Source: Desulfacinum infernum DSM 9756
Lineage (GTDB): Bacteria; Desulfobacterota; Syntrophobacteria; Syntrophobacterales; DSM-9756
Reading direction: 5' to 3'
DNA length: 51,158 nt
Assembly: GCF_900129305.1 (NCBI RefSeq)
Contig: NZ_FQVB01000033.1
Coordinates: forward strand, 1-51,158
Shown: positions 1 to 7,004 of the stretch, one piece after another
How positions within the stretch are numbered: position 1 is the first letter of the stretch
How the letters are laid out: every line of letters begins with the position of its first letter
The notes under the pieces: generated by a model
What the model saw: only the letters and a program-made list of their open reading frames with translations
Database searches by the model: none
Told to the model about the DNA's origin: nothing
Position numbers and translations under genes: made by a program

Positions 1-39
1 ATATCAGCGTAGCACTATACTGTCAAGTACAAATAGCGT

Positions 40-69
40 ATGCATATGAGATTAACATCTCATGTGTAT
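40..69. other. AT-rich inverted repeat
   Basis: An inverted repeat with arms ATGAGAT and ATCTCAT around a 4-base loop (46-63) extends outward with a few mismatches to about 13 bp per arm. It lies in the gene-free first 300 bases. Its role is unknown; it may be part of another palindromic element cut by the window edge. Confidence 0.4.
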
Positions 70-87
70 CAATTCTCGGACAAGCTC

Positions 88-312
88 CTAGGAGCCTGCC
101 CGAGAACGGGTCTCCTTCCTCACCCGACAAGGGAGCCGCCTTCTTTCGTAGCCGCGGGGCTTCAGCCCCGCGGGGAGGGACCACCGTAACCCAATGAAAA
201 TGAAAGGTAATACCCGAAGATCCGGCCGAAGTTCTCGGATTCCTCCGCAGCCCTGAAGGGCTGCGCTGCGAGAAACGCGCTCGTCCTCAGGGTTTTCAGA
301 CAAGCTCCCAGC
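88..312 (-). repeat. Palindromic MITE-like element, family B, copy 2
   Basis: This is a non-coding element of about 225 bp. Its ends carry the terminal repeat GGAGCNTGTCCGARAA in inverted orientation. Inside are two strong hairpins: one at 152-175 built on CCGCGGGGCTTCAGCCCCGCGG, the other at 248-266 built on CAGCCCTGAAGGGCTG. The same order of parts occurs on the opposite strand at 7361-7586. A 71-codon minus-strand reading frame inside it is a by-product of the repeat and is not called as a gene. Confidence 0.7.
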
Positions 313-327
313 TTGTTCCTCCAGCCT

Positions 328-449
328 CTCACCTTCGACCTATCCCCTTTCGCCCTCCGCCTTTTACCTTTTCCCTTTTACCTTTCGCCTTTTACCTTTT
401 CCCTTTTACCTCTTCCCTTTTACCTTTCGCCTCTTACCTTTTCCCTTCC
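328..449. repeat. Pyrimidine-only short tandem repeat
   Basis: About 120 bases consist almost entirely of C and T on the plus strand, built from degenerate units such as CTTTTAC, CTTTTCC and CTTTCGC. It overlaps the last codons of the CCG protein gene, so the Lys/Arg/Gly-rich tail of that protein comes from repeat sequence. The repeat could vary in length by slippage. Confidence 0.7.
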
Positions 450-1375
450 CCCGCCCGCCGGGCCAAGAACGACGCCAGGTCCTCAACGTCCGCCCCGGCC
501 TTCTTCAAGTTCCCCATGCAGATGGGGCACATGGAAAGGATCGGCGCCCCCGTCCGGTTCAGCTGTTCCACACGGCGCTCCATGATCTCCCGGGAAAGCT
601 TGGGCGACACCGATTCGGCCGGCCCGCCGCAACAGTGTGTGAGGGGGCCCGATTGCTGCACCTCGGCCACTTCCACCCCCACGTCGCGCAGCACGCGGCG
701 GGGCATGTGGGAAAGCTTGAGATAGCGGCCGAAAAAGCACGGGTCGTGCAAAGTCACCCGAGTCCCGTTGGGACGGCCCGTCAACCGCAGCAGTTCGAAG
801 TAGGTGCGCACCTGGAACTCCGCCCCCACATACTTGGGATAGAGCACCTTGAAGGCGTAGGTGGTGTGAGGGTCCACGGTGATGAGGGTCCGAACGCCCG
901 CCTCTCGCAAACGCCCGGCCACGAACCGGGCGTGCTCCTCGAAGGCCTCCTGGTCTCCCAGGTCGTAGAGCAGGATACCGCTGTAGAGATCCAGGTCCGG
1001 CCGGTAGGCGAATCGAACGCCCGATTGCTGCAGCAGGGCAACGATGTCCTTGAGGATCCGTTCATAGGGGGCGCGCTCCTTGGGCGTGGCCATGAAGAGG
1101 GATCCCATCTGGACGAGGCGTTTGGGGACCCAGGATCCGTACCCCACGAAGGGGGCCCACCGCGTGTCCTCCAACATCTCCAGCCGGCGGGTGATCTTTT
1201 CGATGAACGGCACCGACTGCACCATGAGCCCCGTGTAGAAGAGCGTGTCGCCGTCGGTGGGCAGGGAGAGCTTTTTCCACCATCGGTTCATGGCAAAGTG
1301 GAAGGCCCCGAAGGGATTTCGAGTCTTCCGCACGTTTCCCGCAATGAGGTCCACAATCGTCTCAGGATGGTACAT
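434..1375 (-). CDS. HdrB/HdrD-like CCG-domain protein
   Basis: The 313-residue protein is a cysteine-rich (CCG) subunit of the heterodisulfide reductase type. In known Hdr enzymes such subunits hold non-cubane [4Fe-4S] clusters at the disulfide-reducing site. The C-terminal CCG motif is complete: Cys213, Cys248-Cys249 in HCCGGP, and Cys283/Cys286 in CPIC. The N-terminal CCG repeat is recognisable by spacing, but its cysteines are gone (FYTGLM, GILLYDLGD and VDPHTTYAFK stand where cysteines are expected). So only one cluster site is likely. The start at 1375 is chosen over 1405 because GGAGGAG lies 8 bases upstream. It overlaps the hdrC gene by 14 bases and is the last gene of the operon. Its substrate cannot be read from the sequence. 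Confidence 0.85.
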   Translation of the reverse strand: MYHPETIVDLIAGNVRKTRNPFGAFHFAMNRWWKKLSLPTDGDTLFYTGLMVQSVPFIEKITRRLEMLEDTRWAPFVGYGSWVPKRLVQMGSLFMATPKERAPYERILKDIVALLQQSGVRFAYRPDLDLYSGILLYDLGDQEAFEEHARFVAGRLREAGVRTLITVDPHTTYAFKVLYPKYVGAEFQVRTYFELLRLTGRPNGTRVTLHDPCFFGRYLKLSHMPRRVLRDVGVEVAEVQQSGPLTHCCGGPAESVSPKLSREIMERRVEQLNRTGAPILSMCPICMGNLKKAGADVEDLASFLARRAGEGKR

Positions 1376-1679
1376 GACCGTCTCTCCTCCAATGATGGAG
1401 CACATACCGGCGAAGGCCCAGAATCAGCTCGCCGGGGTCCGCCTCGCGGGGACACGTCTGGGTACACAAGCCGCAATGGAGGCACCGCCACAGTTCCACG
1501 CCGTTTTCCAGGATGCGGTCCCTGGCCCCGATCTGGGCGTATCGGACCATCCGCCTTGGAAAATGCTCGTAGATGAGCGGACAGATGGCGGCGCAGGTGC
1601 CGCAGTTGAAGCAGTCCAAGGTGGTGGACACCCCGAACCGCTCCAGCTCCTCCGAAAAGGAAAGGTCCACGAAAGCCAT
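1362..1679 (-). CDS. hdrC: HdrC-like 4Fe-4S dicluster protein
   Basis: The 105-residue soluble protein has two complete CxxCxxCxxxCP motifs (Cys23, 26, 29, 33 and Cys66, 69, 72, 76). This is the HdrC pattern: two [4Fe-4S] clusters passing electrons between HdrA and the CCG subunit. It has no membrane segment, so it is not an HdrE or DsrK-type membrane fusion. GGAG precedes the ATG by about 8 bases, and the 3' end overlaps the CCG protein gene. The order HdrA-HdrA-HTH-HdrC-CCG suggests a single cytoplasmic complex. Confidence 0.88.
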   Translation of the reverse strand: MAFVDLSFSEELERFGVSTTLDCFNCGTCAAICPLIYEHFPRRMVRYAQIGARDRILENGVELWRCLHCGLCTQTCPREADPGELILGLRRYVLHHWRRDGHVPS

Positions 1680-1758
1680 GATGCGTCTCCTTCACAGGGC
1701 GTCCCCGGCGAAGCCGCCAAGGAACGCCGATCAACTCCAAGGCCGCCGTCTCCGGGGT

Positions 1759-2055
1759 TCACTCTGCCAGGCGGTAGGCGAAATAGGCGCCCTGCTTCTC
1801 GCCCTCCAGGACCACCCCGTATTTCTTGAGGGATGCGATCCACCAGAGAACTTCGCGGGGCAAGAGCCCCACCGCGTCCGCGATTTCCGGAACCGTCCTG
1901 GGCCCCTTCTTCAGTTCCCCGGTGATGGAAGCGATGATCTTTTTCTGTTCCTTCACCTGCGCCGACACCCGGCGGATGGTTTCCTGGCGGGCCGCCCGCA
2001 GCGCCTTCATCACTTCCTTGTCCACGCCTTTTTTCGTTTCCTGTTCGTTTCCCAT
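1759..2055 (-). CDS. Small winged-helix protein in the hdr operon
   Basis: The 98-residue protein has a long charged helix (about residues 12-47) followed by a winged helix-turn-helix. The sequence PEIADAVGLLPREVLWWIA (about 55-73) forms the recognition part, and KYGVV then EGEKQGAYFAYRL the wing. GGGAGAAGG sits upstream of ATG 2055; longer in-frame extensions into hdrA lack a ribosome binding site. It lies between hdrA and hdrC on the same strand, 50 bases after hdrA. It may regulate the operon or act as a structural partner; no cysteines suggest redox sensing. The family is not recognised beyond the fold. Confidence 0.75.
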   Translation of the reverse strand: MGNEQETKKGVDKEVMKALRAARQETIRRVSAQVKEQKKIIASITGELKKGPRTVPEIADAVGLLPREVLWWIASLKKYGVVLEGEKQGAYFAYRLAE

Positions 2056-2105
2056 GGAACCTTCTCCCGCTGTGTCCGATTTCCGGAAGGTCTTTCCTTG
2101 CCGGT

Positions 2106-4028
2106 TCAGGCCGCCGGGTCGGATGCGATGGCATCCACCATGGCTTCGAACTGGGCCAACGTGGATCCCTTCACCTGAATGGCCCCGGTGGGGCAGACGG
2201 CCACACAGGCCCCGCAGCCAAGGCACAGGGCGGACACCACCTGGGCGCGTCGCACCGTTTCTCCGTCCACCACCACGTCCACCCGTTCAATGGCCCCGTC
2301 ACCCAGGCACGCCTCCACGCAGGCCCCCGTACCTCGGCACTTGTCCCAATCCACCTCCGCCACGAAGGGATCCAGCTGCACGCAGCCCTTGGCCAGCAGG
2401 GCGGACGCCTTGGACGCCGCCGCCGATGCGGCGTTGCATGCCTCGGTAACATCCATGGGAGCCTGGCAGGTCCCGGCCAGGAGCATCCCCGTGGTGGCCA
2501 GCTCCACGGGGCGCAGCTTGGGATGGACTTCCAGGAGGAATCGATCCGCGCCCACGGGAAGTTTCATCATCTTCACCAGATCCTGAATTCCTGCGGGCTC
2601 CATACCGACGGCCAACACCACCAGGTCGGCCGGGACCTGCACCTCTTCCCCGAAGGTCAGGGTGTCTTTCACGCGCACCACCAGGGGGGTTCCGGTGGGT
2701 CCGTCGGCACGCTCCACCCGGGGCGGATCTTCGGGCTCGAACCGGAAGAAGAGCACCCTGTTATGGGCCGCTTCCTGGTAGAGTTCTTCCTGTCCGCGGC
2801 CGTAGGCCCGGATATCGCGATAGAATTCAAAGACCCGCGTCCCGGGATACCGGGTGCGCACCTGGTTGGCGGCAAAGAGCGTGGCGGAACAACAGGTTCT
2901 GGAACAGTACTCGTTGAGATGCCCGGAGGCGTCTTCTTCGTGGACGCCTGGAATCTGGCGGCTTCCCACGCAGTGGATCATGGCGACGCTTCGGATCGGT
3001 CGCCCCCCCAGGGTCAGAAAGGATCCGTCGGCATCGGCGTCCCGCAGGGCTTCGATGAATTGGGGGAGCGTCACCACTTCGGGCATTTCGCCGTAGCCGT
3101 ATTCTCCCTTCCGCGGTTCGTAGGGTTGGAAGCCCGTGGCCAGGACCACCACGCCCGTGTCCACCCGGAAACGTTTTTGGGCGGCGGGAGGATCCCCGAG
3201 GACGGCTCCCCGGGACGGAACGAATCGGGGACCGCCTTCGCCCTCCGACTTCAAGGCCGACAGGACGGCGGCATCCTCCGGCGCGGGCGGCTCCACCTCC
3301 ACCTCCAGGGAAAAGTTTCCCACGTACCCGTCGAAACCCACCACGCGGGCACAGGAATGGAAGGAGATGCCCGGGTGTTCCATCACCTGCCGGGCCAGGG
3401 ACAGGATCGCCTCCGAGGCGGCTTCGCCCGTGGGTGCCAGCCGGTCCAGGCTCGCCACGCGTCCGCCCGCGAACGGCGTCTTTTCCAGCAGAACCACCTC
3501 AAGGCCCCGACGGGCCAGGTCCACCGCCGCCCGAAGCCCCGCGATGCCCGCCCCGATCACGGTGGCACGGCGTCGGGCGTCCACCCGCAGAGGTTCCAGC
3601 GGCGTCAGCAGCCGGGCCTTGGCCGCAGCGGCCGAAATCAGCTTCAAGGCCTTTTCGGTGGCCGGATCCCCGTGATGAACCCAGCTCACCTGTTCCCGGA
3701 TATTGGCATGTTCATAGACATAGGGGTTGGCGCCGGCGCGCTCCAGGGCGTTCCGGAAGGTGGATTCGTGCAGGCTGGGCGAACAGGAGGCCACAACGAC
3801 CCGGTTGACCTTCCCGCTGCGGATATCCTCCATGATGAGCTCTTGGCCCGGATCGGAACACATGAACACGTTCCGCCGTGCCACCGCCACACCGGGTATC
3901 TTTTCCGCCTTTTCGCACAGGGCCTCCACGTCCACGTGATCGGAAATGTTTCCGCCGCAGTGGCAGATATACACGCCGACCCGTGGTTCATCGGCGACGT
4001 CGGGCAATGGGGTGCGCTGGTCTTCCAT
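2106..4028 (-). CDS. hdrA: HdrA-like FAD/iron-sulfur subunit (640 aa)
   Basis: This is an HdrA-family flavoprotein, the electron-distributing subunit of heterodisulfide reductases. The HdrA N-terminal domain starts with GVYICHCGGNISD (residues 18-30) and includes VASCSPSLHEST and EHANIREQVSWVH. The FAD Rossmann motif GAGIAG is at 159-164. The C-terminal ferredoxin domain has one complete motif (Cys602, 605, 608, 612) and one altered motif in which the second cysteine is Thr567 (Cys564, Cys570 and Cys574 remain), so that cluster may be [3Fe-4S] or absent. ATG 4028 follows GGAG; 38 bases separate it from the first hdrA-like gene upstream. It is likely a partner of that shorter HdrA and of HdrC. 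Confidence 0.88.
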   Translation of the reverse strand: MEDQRTPLPDVADEPRVGVYICHCGGNISDHVDVEALCEKAEKIPGVAVARRNVFMCSDPGQELIMEDIRSGKVNRVVVASCSPSLHESTFRNALERAGANPYVYEHANIREQVSWVHHGDPATEKALKLISAAAAKARLLTPLEPLRVDARRRATVIGAGIAGLRAAVDLARRGLEVVLLEKTPFAGGRVASLDRLAPTGEAASEAILSLARQVMEHPGISFHSCARVVGFDGYVGNFSLEVEVEPPAPEDAAVLSALKSEGEGGPRFVPSRGAVLGDPPAAQKRFRVDTGVVVLATGFQPYEPRKGEYGYGEMPEVVTLPQFIEALRDADADGSFLTLGGRPIRSVAMIHCVGSRQIPGVHEEDASGHLNEYCSRTCCSATLFAANQVRTRYPGTRVFEFYRDIRAYGRGQEELYQEAAHNRVLFFRFEPEDPPRVERADGPTGTPLVVRVKDTLTFGEEVQVPADLVVLAVGMEPAGIQDLVKMMKLPVGADRFLLEVHPKLRPVELATTGMLLAGTCQAPMDVTEACNAASAAASKASALLAKGCVQLDPFVAEVDWDKCRGTGACVEACLGDGAIERVDVVVDGETVRRAQVVSALCLGCGACVAVCPTGAIQVKGSTLAQFEAMVDAIASDPAA

Positions 4029-4066
4029 GGAAAAGCTCCGTCTCTTGAGTCCCGCGACTCGGCCTT

Positions 4067-5377
4067 CTAGGCCACGGCCTCCAGGGCCTTTTTTCGGGAT
4101 TGGAGATAATTGGCCGCGTGCATGGCCGCAGCGCTGGCCTCTGCGATGCTGTCCACAATGTCCTTCAATCCCACGGCGGCGCCGGCGGCGAAGATCCCCT
4201 CTTCCACCGTGCGCGTGGGCGCCAGCTTCGGTTCGGGGCCGCTGATGAAGCCGTCCGGACCCACGGTCAGCGCGCACCGCCCTTCGGGATTCCAACCCGG
4301 CACCTTGCCCAGGGAAAGGACCACCAGATCGTGGGATGCCGTGGTCGTGCCTCCGTTGAGTTGATCTTCATAGCGGACCGTCACCGCTCCGTCTTCTCCC
4401 GGTTCGATCAGGGCCACCTTGGCCTTCACGAACTGGATCCCCATGGCCCGGGCGTTTTGGAAAAACTGTTCGTAGCCCTTGCCGAAGGCTCGGATGTCCA
4501 TGTAATAAATGAAGATATCGGCGACCGGCAGGGCCCCGGAAAGGAGCATGGCCTGCTTGATGGCGTACATGCAGCAGATCCGGGAACAATAGGGAATCCC
4601 CATGCTCTTGTCCCGGGATCCGGCGCATTGCACGAAGGCGATGGAATCGGGTTCCATGCCGTCGGAAGGCCGAAGCACCCGGTTGTAGGGACCGTGGGGC
4701 GCCAGGAGCCGCTCCATCTGCAGCGCGGTGATCACATTGGGAATGGTTCCTGATCCGTACTGGGCCTTGTCCTCCAGGGGCGTGACGGAAAACCCCGTGG
4801 CCACCACGGCCGTGAGCGCCTCGATGACGATCTTTCGGGGCTGCTGATCGTAGACGACGGCCCCCGTGGGGCACACCTTGGCGCAGGTCCCGCACAGCAT
4901 GCAGCTTTCCGGGTCCATCACCGCCACCTGCGGAACGGCGTTGGAAAAGGGGATGCAGATGGCCTTTCGAGCGGCGAAGTTCCCCTGGTCCGGATCGGGC
5001 ACGTACACGGGGCAGTGGTACTCGCACTGGCGGCACCCGATGCACTTGTCCTCATCCACGTACCGGGGTTTTTGGCGCACCACGGCCCGCACCCGACCCC
5101 GGTCGTCCCGTTCCATGGTTTCCAGCTCGCAGTAGGTGAGCAGCGTGATCTTGTCGTGATGGGCCGCCGCCGCCATCTTGGGCGTGGTGATGCAGCTGGC
5201 GCAGTCCAGGGTGGGAAACACCTTGGAAAGGCGAATCATGGTCCCGCCGATGGATGCATCCCTTTCCACCACCACCACCGAATAGTCCTGGTCGGCCAGG
5301 TCCAGCGCGGCCTGGAGTCCGGCGATGCCGCCGCCCACCACCAGCGCGTCGTAAGACAGGGTTTGACAGGTCCCCAT
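4067..5377 (-). CDS. HdrA/QmoA-like FAD protein (436 aa)
   Basis: This second, shorter HdrA-family flavoprotein opens the operon. It begins directly with a Rossmann FAD site (GGGIAG, residues 15-20), followed by the HdrA cysteine pair Cys59/Cys62 in TLDCASC. Two ferredoxin motifs follow (Cys112, 115, 118, 122 and Cys159, 162, 165, 169). The second half holds the typical QCAGSRD and YCSRICCMYAIKQA segments of the flavin domain. It lacks the HdrA N-terminal domain found in its 640-residue neighbour, so the two together resemble the QmoA/QmoB split. GGAGGA lies upstream of ATG 5377. A flavin-based electron confurcating role is possible but is inference. Confidence 0.87.
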   Translation of the reverse strand: MGTCQTLSYDALVVGGGIAGLQAALDLADQDYSVVVVERDASIGGTMIRLSKVFPTLDCASCITTPKMAAAAHHDKITLLTYCELETMERDDRGRVRAVVRQKPRYVDEDKCIGCRQCEYHCPVYVPDPDQGNFAARKAICIPFSNAVPQVAVMDPESCMLCGTCAKVCPTGAVVYDQQPRKIVIEALTAVVATGFSVTPLEDKAQYGSGTIPNVITALQMERLLAPHGPYNRVLRPSDGMEPDSIAFVQCAGSRDKSMGIPYCSRICCMYAIKQAMLLSGALPVADIFIYYMDIRAFGKGYEQFFQNARAMGIQFVKAKVALIEPGEDGAVTVRYEDQLNGGTTTASHDLVVLSLGKVPGWNPEGRCALTVGPDGFISGPEPKLAPTRTVEEGIFAAGAAVGLKDIVDSIAEASAAAMHAANYLQSRKKALEAVA

Positions 5378-5541
5378 GAAAATCCTCCACCGGCAGGGCC
5401 ATGGCCATGCCGTCCTAGAATCTCAGCGCCGCCGCCGAGGCCGCTCCTACTCCGAAAGACACTCATCTGCGCCCATGCGCGTCCATTCGCGGTTTTCTTC
5501 CACATGGATCGGACGAGCCTTTCTCCTTCCGAGGCCGCCAC

Positions 5542-5609
5542 GGGCGGGCATAAAGCCCGCCCCTACGCGGATTGACATCTTTCGTAGGGGCGGGGTTTAT
5601 CCCCGCCCA
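5542..5609. repeat. Paired hairpin repeat, family C
   Basis: Two GC hairpins face each other: GGGCGGGC-ATAAA-GCCCGCCC and GGGCGGGG-TTTAT-CCCCGCCC, separated by about 25 bases with CCTAC/GTAGG at the inner edges. Related copies lie at 38345-38416 and, as single hairpins, at 41749-41769 and near 49868. It sits in the 460-base gene-free stretch between the hdr operon and the mvhD-like gene. The bases between this repeat and 5697 show nothing recognisable. Confidence 0.7.
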
Positions 5610-5696
5610 CCACGCCCTCAGGTGGAGACGCCCGGTGAAAAGATCGCTTCGCCGAAGCCCCCGAAGCCCATACGACATGAGAGGCGTGACTCGACA

Positions 5697-5844
5697 CCAG
5701 GAGACTGTCCGAGAATTCCACAAACCGTCACTCCCGCGCAAGCGGGAGTCCATAACTTACTGGAAATTCTGGATCCCCGCTTTCGCGGGGATGACGAATG
5801 GGCGTTGAACGAAGCAAATTCGCCATTTTCGGACAGCCTCCTAA
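5697..5844 (+). repeat. Palindromic MITE-like element, family A, copy 1
   Basis: This non-coding element of about 148 bp is bounded by inverted copies of GGAGNCTGTCCGARAA. It contains the hairpins ACTCCCGCGCAAGCGGGAGT and ATCCCCGCTTTCGCGGGGAT, separated by a conserved spacer. A very similar copy in the opposite orientation is at 49903-50053. Its right terminus runs into the mvhD-like gene and provides the TAG stop codon of that gene (minus strand, 5841-5843). Confidence 0.78.
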
Positions 5845-6293
5845 GCGCTTTCGGCCAGCTCCGAGGCTTCGAGACGATCGCGGGCTTCGCTTCCCGGAAG
5901 TCCCAGTTCGCGGATCACCTCCTGCATCTGCTTGACCTCGTTGACAAACGCCCGGGTGCACACGGTGCAGATGGAAGTGAGGCGCAGCCGTCGGATGTCC
6001 AGGCCCCGCTCCTTCATGAGCTGATAGACCCGGTCGATGCGCTTGGCCAGAGCCTCATAGGCGCCCTCGTAAGGGCATTCCACGCCGCAGCTCATGACGA
6101 TGATCCCGGAAATGCCCTTGTCGAAGCAGTCCAGGTAGAATCTTTCCGGAAAGAGGACCGGGGCCTTCACCTTCAAGATGTAGGTGTTGGCCGGGTAGGT
6201 GATGTGCGCCTGCCCGACGGCGTCCGCCCCCGGGTAGGCGCAGCTTTCCGTCGCCAGAATGAGGATCTTGCCTTGGCCGGCGGGTGTTCCCAT
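5841..6293 (-). CDS. MvhD/FrhD-like hydrogenase delta-type iron-sulfur protein
   Basis: The 150-residue protein belongs to the MvhD family, small iron-sulfur proteins that pass electrons to HdrA in methanogens and in many sulfate reducers. The family pattern is visible as ESCAYPGAD (Cys18), MSCGVECPYEG (Cys69, Cys73) and SICTVCTRAF (Cys109, Cys112). The first cysteine of the usual CxxC at the N-terminus is replaced (ATESC), so the cluster ligands may differ. The start at 6293 lies 13 bases after the tusA stop codon; a longer in-frame start inside tusA is less likely. The stop codon lies inside a repeat element, so the last residues may have been altered. It probably connects TusA or an external donor to the Hdr complex. 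Confidence 0.82.
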   Translation of the reverse strand: MGTPAGQGKILILATESCAYPGADAVGQAHITYPANTYILKVKAPVLFPERFYLDCFDKGISGIIVMSCGVECPYEGAYEALAKRIDRVYQLMKERGLDIRRLRLTSICTVCTRAFVNEVKQMQEVIRELGLPGSEARDRLEASELAESA

Positions 6294-6306
6294 GGCGATC
6301 AGCCTC

Positions 6307-6561
6307 TTATTTCCTGCGAACGACGAAAATGCGATCGTATCCGTCGGCTTCCTGATGGCCCAGATACTCATGGCCCACCTTCTTGGCCCACACCGGGATG
6401 TCGTTCTTGGTGCCGGGATCGTTGGAGAGAATCTCCAACACCTCCCCCACCTTCACCTTGCCGATGGCCTTCTTGGCCTCCAAAAGCGGGCCCGGGCACG
6501 CGCTCCCGCGGGCGTCCACAACACTCGCTGCCTGAACGGAACTGAGATCCACAGCGGACAT
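6307..6561 (-). CDS. tusA: TusA-family sulfur carrier protein
   Basis: The 84-residue protein has the TusA/SirA fold signature. The catalytic Cys22 sits in RGSACPGPLLEAKKAI, which carries the sulfane sulfur as a persulfide in TusA proteins. The length matches the family. AAAGGAG is placed about 9 bases upstream of ATG 6561. It forms an operon with the mvhD-like gene (13-base gap) and is divergent from the dsrE-like gene. The pairing with Hdr, MvhD-like and DsrE-like proteins points to sulfur trafficking rather than tRNA thiolation; this is inferred from context. Confidence 0.9.
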   Translation of the reverse strand: MSAVDLSSVQAASVVDARGSACPGPLLEAKKAIGKVKVGEVLEILSNDPGTKNDIPVWAKKVGHEYLGHQEADGYDRIFVVRRK

Positions 6562-6758
6562 GGTCTGTCTCCTTTCTCGGTGCTTGGGTTGTCTGGTCGG
6601 CTTGGCGGGTCGATTGTTCGACCGTCACCCGTACCAGGAACAAGGTTCATGCCAGGGATCGCCGGACTCCACATAGGGTACTGGATTCACAGCCATTACA
6701 CGAACCGCGCAGGACCCCGAAAGGGGCGGCGGAAGATGTCCTTGAGGCCCGGGGCACC

Positions 6759-6796
6759 TGTTCAACTGAACAACACCCGTTAAATAGGCTTAACGG
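6759..6796. promoter_or_regulatory. Two adjacent palindromes in the tusA/dsrE intergenic region
   Basis: TGTTCA-AC-TGAACA (6759-6772) is followed by CCGTTAA-ATAGGC-TTAACGG (6777-6796), with TTTTT directly after. They lie about 100-135 bases upstream of the sigma-54 promoter at 6893, the usual distance for enhancer-binding-protein sites. The second could also act as a small terminator on the plus strand. The rest of the 440-base gap (6562-7004) shows no gene. Confidence 0.45.
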
Positions 6797-6892
6797 TTTT
6801 TGAGCACCCTCACGAAACGGTAGCCGGCCCCGGGCGGTCCCATGGGCAGGAGCGGGGCCGGAAAAGGCCGGGAAATTCCCTATAGGGAGCAA

Positions 6893-6908
6893 TTGGCAGA
6901 GATCTTGC
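6893..6908 (+). promoter_or_regulatory. Sigma-54 (-24/-12) promoter of the dsrE-like gene
   Basis: TTGGCAGAGATCTTGC matches the RpoN consensus TTGGCACGNNNNTTGC, with GG at 6895-6896 and GC at 6907-6908 exactly ten bases apart. Transcription would start near 6920, about 85 bases before the ATG at 7005. The palindrome TCCCTATAGGGA lies just upstream at 6877-6888. Confidence 0.65.
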
Positions 6909-7004
6909 CTCGCATATGGAAGGACAGCCGGGGAAATCCGAGAGGAAGGGTCGAACACGATCCCGGAGCCATCCCTTCAAACCGTCACTGAAAGGAGTCT
7001 TATC

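Noticed and set aside
88-303. A 71-codon minus-strand frame
   Set aside because: It falls entirely within a palindromic repeat element; part of its translation recurs in the family B copy at 7361-7586.
328-449. Possible CRISPR array
   Set aside because: The repeat units are about 7 bp, degenerate and contiguous, without spacers.
5697-5844. Target-site duplications around the repeat elements
   Set aside because: Borders resemble CTAG/CTAA/CCAG but left and right copies do not match at any element, so no duplication can be claimed.
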